DNA of 64,000 nt from the NCBI RefSeq assembly GCF_008728855.1, contig NZ_CP042906.1, positions 2,914,001 to 2,978,000 on the forward strand, written 5' to 3'. The notes under the pieces are model-generated. The model saw only the letters and a list, made by a program, of their open reading frames with translations, ran no database searches and was not told the origin of the DNA. Positions 37,834 to 46,488 of this stretch are shown here, one piece after another. Position 1 is the stretch's first letter; every line of letters starts with the position of its first letter. This stretch comes from Hypericibacter terrae (GTDB taxonomy: Bacteria > Pseudomonadota > Alphaproteobacteria > Dongiales > Dongiaceae). The position numbers and the translations under genes were made by a program.

Positions 37834-38721
37834 CTAGCTGCGGCGGCCGAGAGACCGCTCGACCAGCCCTGCGATCTCTTCCCGGACGATCCGTTCGACC
37901 AGGCCCGGCAGGTTCGCATCCATCCACTCGCGCAGATGGACCTCAAGCCGTTCGCGCATGATCTGATCGACCATGCGGCGGCCTTCCTCGGTGAAGCCGC
38001 GCCCGGGCTGGACCACCTGGGCCAGCACCGAGAGAGCCGCCGACGAGGCGATCTCGGTGGCCTCGGACATGAGGCGGCTGCTGCCTGTCGTCGACGGCTG
38101 GGGCCGTGGCGGCGCTGGCGGCGACGCCACGGAGATTTCGAGGGGCTCGAGGTTGTTTTGCACGTCGGGCTCAGGCTCCGGTTCTGGTTCGGCCTGGATC
38201 TCGATTTGGGCCTCGGATTCGGGCTCCGGCGCGGGTTCTGGTTCATGCAGGGGCTCGGGCTCGAGCTCCGGTTCGGGGACAGGCGCCAGGGCCGCCCGCA
38301 CAGGCGGGGGAACGGGCGCGGCGGGCGGGACCGCCGCCGCGGGGATCGGCGCCGGCTCGGGCACGGGTGCGAGGGCTGCAGGCGGCGCGGCGGGCATCGG
38401 CTCGGGATCGGGCTCGGGCTCGGGCAGGGTCGGCGCGGCAACCTCCTCCACCAGTTCCAGCGGTTCGGGCTCGACGGCCTCCTCGGACGCGATCTCGGTC
38501 AGTTCCAGGACATCATCAGGATCGGGGGCCGGCTCGGCGGCTGGCGGGACCGCGCGCAGCGTCACCGGTGGCACTTGCGGCGCCTCGGCAGCCGGGGCCG
38601 GAGCCGCCAGTGTTTCGGGCGTTCCGTCCGGCGCGCGCTTACCATCCTCCGAGATGATGCGGCGGATCGAGGAGAGGATCTCCTCCATCGTCGGTTCTTG
38701 CGCGCCGCGCGCCTGGCTCAT
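37834..38721 (-). CDS. popZ: PopZ-like polar organising protein (DUF2497)
   Basis: 295 residues with three PopZ parts. The N-terminal helix is EPTMEEILSSIRRIISED at about 10-27. The middle, about 30-200, is a disordered Pro/Glu/Ala linker with repeated EPEPEP blocks. The C-terminal helical oligomerisation region contains MVDQIMRERLEVHLREWMDA and NLPGLVERIVREEIAGLVE. PopZ forms polar condensates that anchor ParB-parS and cell-cycle signalling proteins in Caulobacter. The linker is longer than in Caulobacter PopZ. A CtrA-like box lies upstream. Confidence 0.88.
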   Translation of the reverse strand: MSQARGAQEPTMEEILSSIRRIISEDGKRAPDGTPETLAAPAPAAEAPQVPPVTLRAVPPAAEPAPDPDDVLELTEIASEEAVEPEPLELVEEVAAPTLPEPEPDPEPMPAAPPAALAPVPEPAPIPAAAVPPAAPVPPPVRAALAPVPEPELEPEPLHEPEPAPEPESEAQIEIQAEPEPEPEPDVQNNLEPLEISVASPPAPPRPQPSTTGSSRLMSEATEIASSAALSVLAQVVQPGRGFTEEGRRMVDQIMRERLEVHLREWMDANLPGLVERIVREEIAGLVERSLGRRS

Positions 38722-38779
38722 GGTTTTGCTCCTGACCGCGCGTGATTGCGCGGGATCACCTAGTCTTCAACCGTAAACA

Positions 38780-38795
38780 GTTAATTTACCATAAA
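38780..38795 (-). promoter_or_regulatory. CtrA-like box upstream of popZ
   Basis: Reading the minus strand, TTTA, seven bases, TTAAC occupies 38795-38780. The CtrA consensus is TTAA-N7-TTAA(C), so one half-site matches exactly and the other has one mismatch. It is about 60 nt before the popZ start. The assignment is inferred from the pattern alone. Confidence 0.3.
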
Positions 38796-38917
38796 ACGTG
38801 CCGGGGCTCAGGCAAAGCGGGATCGGCGCTTCCCCTGAAGATGGGAGCGCTTTCAGGCCTTTGACCGAGTCGGAACGCGCCTCCCGAGTCGCCGTCGTCC
38901 AAGACGTCCGAAACCGG

Positions 38918-39568
38918 TCAGAACACGAAGCTGGGGGCCTTGGCGAAACCCGGCAAGGACGGCACGGAGCAGTCGAAAACCACCCGTTGCGAAAGCCCCG
39001 CCTCGGTTCGCGTCGCCAGAATGGCCCGGCCGGGACCGTCGGCCTGCAGGACCGCCACCAGGCGGCCGCCCACAGCGAGCTGGCCGACGATGGAGTCGGG
39101 GATCTGCTGGACGGCGCCGTCGAACAGGATGACGTCGTAGGGCGCCTTCGCCGGGTACCCGGCCGTCAGGGGTGCCCGGGCCAGGTTCACATTGCTGGCG
39201 CCAAGATCGACCAGAAGCTCCTGGGCCTTCTGCGCCAGCGCCGCATCGCTCTCGACCGCCACGACGCTGTTGGCGATACGGGCCAGCACGGCCGCCGAAT
39301 AGCCATTGCCGCAGCCGATCACCATCGCCTGATCGCTCGCCTTCACCTCGGCGAGATGGAGCAGACGGCCCAGCACCATCGGCTCCATGAGATAGCGGCC
39401 CGGCGCGATCTGCAGGTCTTCGTCGAGATAGGCGATGCTCTTGAGCGCGCGCGGCACGAACAGCTCGCGCGGCACCTCGCCCATGGCATCGAGCACGGCA
39501 TCGTCGGTGATCTTGTTGGTGCGCAGCTGGCTTTCCACCATGCGCCGGCGCAGGGCCGAGTAATCCAT
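38918..39568 (-). CDS. PIMT-like O-methyltransferase paralog
   Basis: 216 residues. It keeps the PIMT start (YSALRRRMVESQLRTNKITDDAVLDAMGEVPRELFVP) and the SAM site VIGCGNGYSAAVLARI. The isoaspartyl-site motif of the true pcm, GQTISQP, is replaced by GRYLMEPMVLGRLL. This paralog is common in alphaproteobacteria and is often annotated as a second protein-L-isoaspartate methyltransferase; the altered loop suggests a different substrate. It has no close operon partner here; popZ starts 196 nt downstream. Confidence 0.85.
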   Translation of the reverse strand: MDYSALRRRMVESQLRTNKITDDAVLDAMGEVPRELFVPRALKSIAYLDEDLQIAPGRYLMEPMVLGRLLHLAEVKASDQAMVIGCGNGYSAAVLARIANSVVAVESDAALAQKAQELLVDLGASNVNLARAPLTAGYPAKAPYDVILFDGAVQQIPDSIVGQLAVGGRLVAVLQADGPGRAILATRTEAGLSQRVVFDCSVPSLPGFAKAPSFVF

Positions 39569-39798
39569 GAAATCCCTCTCCTGGCCTTCCCAGCGCCGCG
39601 GCGGACCCTTTCCGGGCAGGTCCCCCGCAGGCTCGAGGCCCAGCGGATATACAATGACGGCCGGTCCTTAGACAATCCGCCTGGAAAGCCCTTGAGCGCA
39701 AAGGCCGATCCCGCGCCTTGACCCTGTCCCGGGCCGCCGCTTATACATCGCGCTCCGCCGGTGGCCGCCCTCTTCGATGGCGCCTCCGGACGCCCTCC

Positions 39799-39872
39799 GG
39801 CCCGGTGGCAGAGTGGCTATGCAGAGGACTGCAAATCCTCGTACATCGGTTCGATTCCGGTCCGGGCCTCCA
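39799..39872 (+). tRNA. tRNA-Cys (GCA)
   Basis: The acceptor stem GGCCCGG (39799-39805) pairs with CCGGGCC (39862-39868), followed by discriminator T and encoded CCA at 39870-39872. The anticodon arm GAGGA-CTGCAAA-TCCTC at 39824-39840 gives the anticodon GCA. The T arm GTTCGATTC is normal. 74 nt including CCA. Confidence 0.96.
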
Positions 39873-39907
39873 CATACTAGACTAAAGCCGGCAGCGGTCC
39901 GGAAGGG

Positions 39908-41035
39908 GTGGCTGGGCAGATGGGGGCGGCCTTGTCACCTGAAGCGGCGAATCCCGGTTCCGCTCGCCCCTGGGCCGAGGTGACCGACCCCGAGCTGATC
40001 GTCGCCAATCTGCACCGCAATTATACCGGCGTGTCGACCACGATCGGCGCCCTGCTGCCGCTGCAGGCGGCGCGTCATCGGCTGTGGCTGATGGGACGTC
40101 CCCTGCCCGGCGGCCCATCAGCCCATTCCCTGGCCGCGGCCCTGGCCGTCTCGCGCCGTCCTCCGGCGGGGCGGCCTTTCCGCATCTGGCATGTGCGACG
40201 CAATGTGGAGCTTCAGGTCGCCTGGCTGGCGCGCGACCTGCTCCGTCTGCCGATCCGGATCGTCTTCACCTCGGTCGCGCTCCATACGCACTCCTTCTGG
40301 CCGCGCTTCCTGATCGCGCGCGCGGATGCGGTCATCGCCACCTCGATGCGTGCGGCGAGCCTGCGACCCAACGTGGCCGGCATCGTGCCCCACGGCGTCG
40401 ACACCGGTTATTTCCATCCGCCGGCGGATCGCGGGCAGGAATGGGCGCAGGCCCGGCTGCCCGGCCGCTATGGCATCGGCATCTTCGGACGCGTCCGCCG
40501 CGGGAAGGGGACCGACCTCTTCGTCGAGGCCCTGTTGCGGCTGCTCCCCCGCTACCCGGACTTCACCGCCGTCATCATCGGGCCTTGCAAGATCAGGAAC
40601 CGGTCCTTTCAGGCCACCCTCATCAAGCGCATCGCGGCGGCCAATCTTTCCGATCGCATTCGTTTTCTCGGCGAGATCGAATGGGCCGAGGTTGCGGCGT
40701 GGTATCGCCGCTTGTCGATCGTCGTGGCCGCGGCACGATACGAGCCCTTCGGCGTCACGATCCTGGAAGCGATGGCATCGGGTGCCGCGGTGGTGGCCAC
40801 GCGTACCGGCAATTACGAGGCGATGATCGAGGAAGGCCAGAACGGTTTCCTGGCCAAGCCCGGGAATATCGAGGAGCTGGTCGCATCGTTGGAAAGGGTG
40901 ATGTCGCAACCGCAGCGCATGCAGGCCATGGGCGTCGCCGGGCGGCAGAGAGCGACCGCGATGTTCGGGGTGGAAACCGAAGCGGAAGGAATCTCCAAGG
41001 TCTACGAGACGCTCTGGCAAGGCGGCGGCCGATGA
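39908..41035 (+). CDS. Glycosyltransferase family 4, LPS-core mannosyltransferase-like
   Basis: 375 residues with a GT-B fold. The N-terminal half has LHRNYTGVSTTIGALLPLQ and RIWHVRRNVELQ. The C-terminal nucleotide-sugar site is GIFGRVRRGKGTDLFVEALL, and the E-x7-E motif is in RYEPFGVTILEAMASGAAVVATRTG. It resembles LpcC-type lipopolysaccharide core transferases of rhizobia; the sugar is not certain. The start at 39908 is 36 nt after the tRNA; an ATG at 39920 is also possible. The stop overlaps the next gene (ATGA). Confidence 0.88.
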   Translation: MAGQMGAALSPEAANPGSARPWAEVTDPELIVANLHRNYTGVSTTIGALLPLQAARHRLWLMGRPLPGGPSAHSLAAALAVSRRPPAGRPFRIWHVRRNVELQVAWLARDLLRLPIRIVFTSVALHTHSFWPRFLIARADAVIATSMRAASLRPNVAGIVPHGVDTGYFHPPADRGQEWAQARLPGRYGIGIFGRVRRGKGTDLFVEALLRLLPRYPDFTAVIIGPCKIRNRSFQATLIKRIAAANLSDRIRFLGEIEWAEVAAWYRRLSIVVAAARYEPFGVTILEAMASGAAVVATRTGNYEAMIEEGQNGFLAKPGNIEELVASLERVMSQPQRMQAMGVAGRQRATAMFGVETEAEGISKVYETLWQGGGR

Positions 41036-42441
41036 AGGCCGCAGAGCCTGGCCCTGTCGGCTTTTTGCGCTCGCTGGCAGCATTCGACGCGAAGGCCATG
41101 GAGCGCCTGGCGCCCACCTCGCTCACGCTCGTCCTTCTCTATGCCGGCTGCCTCGCGATCGGGAACAGCCCGGGAAATGTGCTGCTGGGGATCCTGGCGA
41201 TTTCGGCCTTGCCGATCGTCGCCCTGCGTCCGGAGCTGCGCCGCAGCCCGATCCTGCTTCTCTCCCTTCTCCTCCTCCTCTATCTGCTGGCGATGGCGAT
41301 CCGGGCCGACCTGCAGGGCGTCCCGGGCCGGCATCTCCGGGCGATCGACAATTTCGCCTTCTTCGCCTTTGCGCCCTTCGTCGCGGTTCATGTGGCGATT
41401 GCCTTGCGCTTCCGCATGCGCTTCGAACGGCTCTGTCTGCTGACGGCCGCCCTCTTCGTCGCGGGCTCGTCGGCAAGGCTGTTCTGGAATGCCGATTGGG
41501 CGGCCGGCCTGTTGCTGTTCGGGGAGTATGAGTGGGGTGCGGGCGGCAGCAATCGGAACTACCTCTCGATCGAGGCCGGGCTGGCGCTGCTGGCCGGCGG
41601 ATCGCTGCTGGTGCTGGCCGTCGCGACCCGGCGCTGGCGGCCGTCGCTCCGTCTCATCGGCGGCGGCCTTCTCGCCACCGTGTGCGCGCTGGATTTCCTG
41701 GCACTCGTCGAGATGAAGAGCCGGACGAACTGGATCGCCGCGGCCATCGCCGGCCTGGTCTGGCTGCTCACGCTGTTCATCGGGTCGCTTCGCCGCGGCG
41801 GGACGCGGCAGACGGCTTTATGGAGTGCCGCGCTGGCGGTGGTCGTCCTCGCCGCTGCCGGTCTCGCCGGCTTCTCGAGCCAGATCGCGTCCCGCCTCTC
41901 GGACAATGGCGGCGTGACCGCGAATGCCGAATTGTTCGCCGGAATCGTGACCGGCAAGGTCGACCGATCCTCGATCGACTTCGAGGCGTACGATCCCCGC
42001 CTCTATCTCTTCGTCACGGCCCGCGAGTTGATCGCCGCGAAGCCTTTGTTCGGATGGGGGCCCGATATCGGGCCCCTGGTGAAGGCGCATGTCGGCGTCA
42101 AACCCTTGCAGGGAAAGACGCAGTTTCACGACGCCTATCTCGAATCCCTGGTTGGGCTGGGAATCGTCGGCACGGGCCTGATCGCCTGTCATCTGGCGGC
42201 GGTCGCCTTCGCCTGCCGGCGGCGAACCGCCGCGCCGCTCGATCCCGAGCTGGGCAGCGTGCTGGCAGCCCTGCTCGCGAGCAGCCTCACCTATGTCGCC
42301 GTCGTCGCCATCGCGGAGAGCGCGAACCGGATGGAGATCATCACGCAGGGGCTCGTCCTGGTCTTCGCGTTGATGCTCGGGCGCGGAAGCGTCGGTCAGG
42401 CCATCGGACGCCCGGCCGACCCCCCCGCCAGCCCTCAGTAA
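41032..42441 (+). CDS. O-antigen ligase/polymerase-like membrane protein
   Basis: 469 residues with about ten to twelve membrane helices and a large periplasmic loop. WaaL/Wzy-type features: RAIDNFAFFAFAPFVAVH, the GGSNRNYLSIEAGLALL stretch, the Arg-containing motif MKSRTNWIAA, and the loop ending GKTQFHDAYLESLVGLGIVG. It would join O-antigen or a related glycan to lipid A-core or polymerise it. Starts inside the stop of the GT4 gene, so the two are coupled. It ends 7 nt inside the convergent GT2 gene. Confidence 0.85.
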   Translation: MKAAEPGPVGFLRSLAAFDAKAMERLAPTSLTLVLLYAGCLAIGNSPGNVLLGILAISALPIVALRPELRRSPILLLSLLLLLYLLAMAIRADLQGVPGRHLRAIDNFAFFAFAPFVAVHVAIALRFRMRFERLCLLTAALFVAGSSARLFWNADWAAGLLLFGEYEWGAGGSNRNYLSIEAGLALLAGGSLLVLAVATRRWRPSLRLIGGGLLATVCALDFLALVEMKSRTNWIAAAIAGLVWLLTLFIGSLRRGGTRQTALWSAALAVVVLAAAGLAGFSSQIASRLSDNGGVTANAELFAGIVTGKVDRSSIDFEAYDPRLYLFVTARELIAAKPLFGWGPDIGPLVKAHVGVKPLQGKTQFHDAYLESLVGLGIVGTGLIACHLAAVAFACRRRTAAPLDPELGSVLAALLASSLTYVAVVAIAESANRMEIITQGLVLVFALMLGRGSVGQAIGRPADPPASPQ

Positions 42442-43472
42442 CCCTGGACCTTCCGATATTGCTGCGGCAACTCGTCGAGCACGCCGCGAACGAAGCCGAC
42501 ACCGCGTCCCGCCATGCGGGTCGCACCGATGACGAGCTGGGCACCGGCGGTACGGTTCGCCAAGGCGACGAGCATCCCCGCCGGGAACAGGACGACCGCC
42601 CCCATCGCCGAGACCGCGCCCCCGATGACGGCCCTGATCAGGGCCTGACCGAAGCGGCCTGCGCTCCGACGCTGATAGCTGCGCACCATGCCGGAATGCA
42701 TGCGCCGCAGAAACTGATAGCGCAGGGTCAGGCGTTCCGCCGGCAGGATCTCGGTCACCACCGACGCCGGTTCATAGACGACCTTCGCTCCCTTGCTGCG
42801 GATCGCTCGGTCCATGGCGGTGTCGGAGCCGCCGGAGCGGGCAAATCGGCTGTCGAAGCGCAGACCCTGGGACATCAACCAGGGAAGATCGGCACACCAG
42901 TTGGCCGTGGTGATGACGCTGTTGCCGGCCTTGCCGGCGGTCAGCCGAACGCGCCATCGCTGACGGCGGTGCGAGCTGGCGACGAGGCCGCGACAGATGA
43001 AGTCGCGCCAGGCGCCGATCGGCTCCTGCGGCGGGCCGAACAGGATGGGCCCGCCCGTCAGCTGCGCCCCTTCCCGACGCGCGGTCTCGACCAGGGCCAC
43101 CAGCCATCCGGGCTCGGGAAAGGAATCATCGTCGATGAAGGCCAGCCATCTCGCCCGCAAGGCGGCCGCGGCGTCGAGGGCGCGATTTCTCACGGCCGGA
43201 ATCCCCGGCTGCGGCTCCATGACATAATCGATGCGGGTGCCGCTTGCGGCGGCGGCAGCGGCGACGACGCTCCGGGCGCTCTCGGCAGGATCGTTGTCGA
43301 CCACCAGGAACATCACCGAGCTTGCCGGCGGCCTTTCGGCGGCGAGACAGACTCCAAGGCAATGAGCCAGCATGCGAGGGCGCTGGCGCGTGGTGATCGC
43401 GACCAGGACAAGCTCGGTGGCCGTGCCGGCACCGGCTTCTCCGTCAACGGCCCGGATGTCGGAGACGGTCAT
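42435..43472 (-). CDS. Glycosyltransferase family 2
   Basis: 345 residues. GT-A motifs: VLVAITTRQRPRMLAHCL at the start, FLVVDNDPAESA, EPQPGIPAVRNRALDAA and the metal-binding AFIDDDSFPEPGWL. Its C-terminal part includes a hydrophobic region (AVIGGAVSAMGAVVLFPAGMLVALAN) that may anchor it at the membrane. It probably adds a sugar to the envelope glycan made with the adjacent convergent genes, with which it overlaps by 7 nt at the stops. Confidence 0.88.
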   Translation of the reverse strand: MTVSDIRAVDGEAGAGTATELVLVAITTRQRPRMLAHCLGVCLAAERPPASSVMFLVVDNDPAESARSVVAAAAAASGTRIDYVMEPQPGIPAVRNRALDAAAALRARWLAFIDDDSFPEPGWLVALVETARREGAQLTGGPILFGPPQEPIGAWRDFICRGLVASSHRRQRWRVRLTAGKAGNSVITTANWCADLPWLMSQGLRFDSRFARSGGSDTAMDRAIRSKGAKVVYEPASVVTEILPAERLTLRYQFLRRMHSGMVRSYQRRSAGRFGQALIRAVIGGAVSAMGAVVLFPAGMLVALANRTAGAQLVIGATRMAGRGVGFVRGVLDELPQQYRKVQGY

Positions 43473-43656
43473 GCCCGCCGCCCGCTCAGCGCGCGCGACC
43501 GCCCTGCCCGGTCAGTCCCGCCCCCTCTTGGCTTCCAGGGCCCTGTCGTCCGGCGATCGACGCCATCGCATACGCTCCGCTCTGCATCCGTTCGGGGACG
43601 AACCTAGGGCAGACCCGGCGGAGCGGCAATTTCAAAAGGCCCGCCCGAGCTGGGCT

Positions 43657-44439
43657 CTACTCCTGAGGCAGCTTGTTCGGGCTCGCCTCGACCTCGAGGA
43701 TGGCCTTGTCCCAGGCGGCGACACGCTCCGGCCCCGCCGGATGGTCGTCGAACCAGGAGGCGTGGGTTTCGCTGTCCATCTTCGACAGGACCACCCAGAC
43801 CCGGCCGGCTTTCTCCAGGTCGTAGTTCGCGCGGGCCAGCAGATAGCAGGACAGCAGATCCGCTTCGCGCTCCTCCTCCTTCGAAAAGGAGAGCGCACCG
43901 AGCGATGCGCCCAGCCCCACGGAGTTGTTCAGCGCGTCCGGGTCTCGATAACCGGTCGCCACCATGGCGCCGCCCATGAGGATGCCCGCGAGGACGGCAC
44001 CGATCGTCGCATTCTGCCGCTTCTCCTCGACATGTTGCGCGATCTCGTGACCCATCTCATGGCCGACGACGGCAGCCACCTCGTCTTCCGTATCGAGATA
44101 TTCCATGAGGCCGCGATAGATCTCGATCCGGGTGCCGTCGGTCTGGGCATTGACGGTATCGTCGGCGACATAGACCACGTTGAAGGTGCAATGCGGCGCA
44201 TGCGCGTAGGTGCACAGACCGGGCGCCGCGGCTTCCAGCCGGCCCGCGACCCGGTTCACCATGTCGCGGTTCTCCTCGGCAGTCCGGTAATGCTTGGGAA
44301 GATTCGACGGCTCGCCGGCCACCGCCAGGCTCGCCCGATTGACGTCGGCGTCGCTGATGGCCGGCAGCCTGAACTGAGCGCCGGCGCAGCCGGTCAAGGC
44401 TGCGAGCAAGAAAAGCGCGGCAATCGGAGCCATCTTCAT
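43657..44439 (-). CDS. M48 family zinc metalloprotease lipoprotein
   Basis: 260 residues. Signal with lipobox LTGC (Cys18). The zinc motif HEMGH is at 127-131 in AAVVGHEMGHEIAQHVE, and the third ligand is in KEEEREADLLSCYLLARANYD. M48 lipoproteins of the LoiP/YcaL/BepA type act in outer-membrane protein quality control. It is a single gene; HK 44694-46163 lies upstream on the same strand with 254 nt between. Confidence 0.92.
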   Translation of the reverse strand: MKMAPIAALFLLAALTGCAGAQFRLPAISDADVNRASLAVAGEPSNLPKHYRTAEENRDMVNRVAGRLEAAAPGLCTYAHAPHCTFNVVYVADDTVNAQTDGTRIEIYRGLMEYLDTEDEVAAVVGHEMGHEIAQHVEEKRQNATIGAVLAGILMGGAMVATGYRDPDALNNSVGLGASLGALSFSKEEEREADLLSCYLLARANYDLEKAGRVWVVLSKMDSETHASWFDDHPAGPERVAAWDKAILEVEASPNKLPQE

Positions 44440-44693
44440 GGCGTCGCCTCCCCCGCGAGAAGCACGCGACGCAAGATCGAAACCTGCCCCACAGCGCTGT
44501 TCTTCAGCCGTTGGTTCTGTCGGGCTGGAGCCGTTCCTATCGGGGTTCGGCTCTTTGCGTCACGCGATACCCGCGGGGGCAGAGGTTACTACTTTTGCGG
44601 GATATCCCGTCAAGAGCGACCATGGGGGATGGCCGATCCCTAGGGAAAGAGCCGACCTGACACTACTATAGCGTGTATTATTCCGGAAAATCG

Positions 44694-46163
44694 TCAGGCC
44701 GCGAGAGCCGCCACGCTCCGTGGCAGCAGAATCCGTACGCAAGTGCCGCCCTCAGAACGGCGCGAAATCTCGATCTTGCCGCCCTGCAGCTCGACGAAAT
44801 GGCGGGCGATCGTCAGGCCCAGCCCGAGCCCGCCATGCTCCCGCGTGTCCGACCCGTCGCGCTGCCAGAAGGGCCGGAAGGCCGCATCGATCGCTTCGCC
44901 CTCGATGCCGGGTCCCTGGTCCATGACCGTAAGCTCGATGATGTCGCGATCGACCTGGCGGGATCGAACCTCGATCAGGCTGCCGCGCGGCCCGAACTTC
45001 GACGCGTTGCCCATCACATGGATCAAGGCCTGGCGCAGAAGCTTCGCATCGCCATGAGCGAGCAAGCGGTCGTCCAGGTCGCTCTCGATGCGCTGGTGCT
45101 TCTCGCTGACGGCCGGTTCGATGAAACCGATCACCTCGCGCAGGACCGCCGCCACGGAGAATTCGCGCTTCTCGGCCTCGAAGCCGGTGCCGTCGATGCG
45201 CGCCGCGGTGAGCACGTCATTGACGATCTCCAGCAGCCTCTCGCCCGAGGCCCGGATCATCTGCACATACTCCTTGTTCGCCTCGGGCTCGGTGGCCGCC
45301 TGCATCAGCAGCAGATCGGAAAAACCGATGACGGCGTTCAGCGGCGTCCGGAACTCGTGGCTGATATTGGCCATGAACTGGGATTTGGCGCGCCCGAAGC
45401 TCTCCGCCCGATCCAGCGCGGCCATATATTCGCCATTGCGGCGCTCGAGCTGCACCGCCAGTTCCGAGAGCCGGGCATTGCTCGCACGCAGGTCGCTCTC
45501 ATGCTGGCGCAGGGATTCCTGCGACCGGCGAGCCCGGTCGGTCTGGAGGACGATCGCAGCGAACAGGGGCGTCGTGATCGCGATCGCGATCACTTGGTGC
45601 GGTCCGCCTGCGATCATGAGTTCCAGCGCCCGCGACCGGCTCTCAGTCAGGAAGGCTGCCAGCGGACCGGCGATCCCGACGACGACGCCCAGGATCGAGA
45701 GCTGCAGCAGGCCGGGCCGCCCTCCCTGCCGGCGCAGAAATGCGATGAGCCTCGTGGCCACGAGATAACAAAGACCGATCGACGCGAGGCCGGCCATCAT
45801 GACCGGACCGCCGGCCGCAACCCGCGTCGCCATTGCCACGGCGGCCGTCAACAGCCCGGCCAGGGGCCCGCCGAAGAGCACGCTGAGCGCGATCATGGCT
45901 GCGCGGACATCGATATGCAGGCCCGGATAGGGTTGCGTCGGCTGAAGCATCGAGAGCATCGCCATGACGGCAAAGGTCGCTCCCCAGATCGCCGAACGGC
46001 GGGCGACCGGCATCGCATCCACGATGGATCGCTGCCATCCGATCCACAGGCAGAAGACGCCCATGACAGAGGCGTGCAAGACGACGTCGTAGAGACCTGA
46101 AAGCACGCCGCTCATTGGCCCGTGAACGCCTTTCCCCCCGCGCGCCGAATCCAGCGCTGTCAC
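44694..46163 (-). CDS. Sensor histidine kinase with membrane-embedded sensor
   Basis: 489 residues (or 473 from the Met at 17). The N-terminal 200 residues form about six membrane helices of the 5TM-5TMR_LYT/MHYT-like type (GLHIDVRAAMIALSVLFGGP). A coiled coil then leads to the H-box FMANISHEFRTPLNAVIGF near residue 268. ATPase boxes are intact: N-box MGNASKFGPRG, G1 DQGPGIEG, G2 GGLGLGLTI. There is no receiver domain and no response-regulator gene nearby, so the partner is elsewhere. Confidence 0.9.
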   Translation of the reverse strand: MTALDSARGGKGVHGPMSGVLSGLYDVVLHASVMGVFCLWIGWQRSIVDAMPVARRSAIWGATFAVMAMLSMLQPTQPYPGLHIDVRAAMIALSVLFGGPLAGLLTAAVAMATRVAAGGPVMMAGLASIGLCYLVATRLIAFLRRQGGRPGLLQLSILGVVVGIAGPLAAFLTESRSRALELMIAGGPHQVIAIAITTPLFAAIVLQTDRARRSQESLRQHESDLRASNARLSELAVQLERRNGEYMAALDRAESFGRAKSQFMANISHEFRTPLNAVIGFSDLLLMQAATEPEANKEYVQMIRASGERLLEIVNDVLTAARIDGTGFEAEKREFSVAAVLREVIGFIEPAVSEKHQRIESDLDDRLLAHGDAKLLRQALIHVMGNASKFGPRGSLIEVRSRQVDRDIIELTVMDQGPGIEGEAIDAAFRPFWQRDGSDTREHGGLGLGLTIARHFVELQGGKIEISRRSEGGTCVRILLPRSVAALAA

Positions 46164-46488
46164 CTCTCTTGCGGCACGGGCGAGGGGCCGGGCGGCAAAC
46201 GGACGGCGTCACTCCGATCATTCCGCCGATTCGCTGCCAATCCCCTAAAATCGAGCGGGATTAATCGTTTGGCGCTGGCCTGGAGGCCCCCTTAGACCTT
46301 CTGGGGAGAAGCCGTTCCGAGGCGGTTGGTGTGGAAAGCGGCCCCAAAAGGAAAATCCCCCGGATCGGGGGATCCGGGGGATCAGTGTACGCCGGCCGCT
46401 GGCGTGAGTGGGGGTACCGGGCCGGTTCCTGGCCTGGGCCCGCCTGCTTGAACGCTGGCGGGCCCGTTGGCGCAGATTGATCGTCGTC
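46164..46488. other. Intergenic region between tolC stop and histidine-kinase start
   Basis: 325 bp with no gene. It contains the tolC terminator hairpin at 46351-46382 and, beyond it, the upstream region of the histidine-kinase gene. A second GC-rich inverted sequence GCCGGCCGCTGGC lies near 46392. No regulator site recognised. Confidence 0.45.
46351..46382 (-). terminator. Intrinsic terminator downstream of tolC
   Basis: ATCCCCCGGATC (46355-46366) and GATCCGGGGGAT (46371-46382) form a perfect 12-bp stem with a GGGG loop on the plus strand. On the minus strand the stem is followed by TTTTCC. It lies about 107 nt after the tolC stop and fits a rho-independent terminator for tolC. Confidence 0.8.

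Noticed and set aside
39799-39872. Prophage or integrative element at tRNA-Cys
   Set aside because: No integrase gene and no repeat of the tRNA 3' end were seen within the window.
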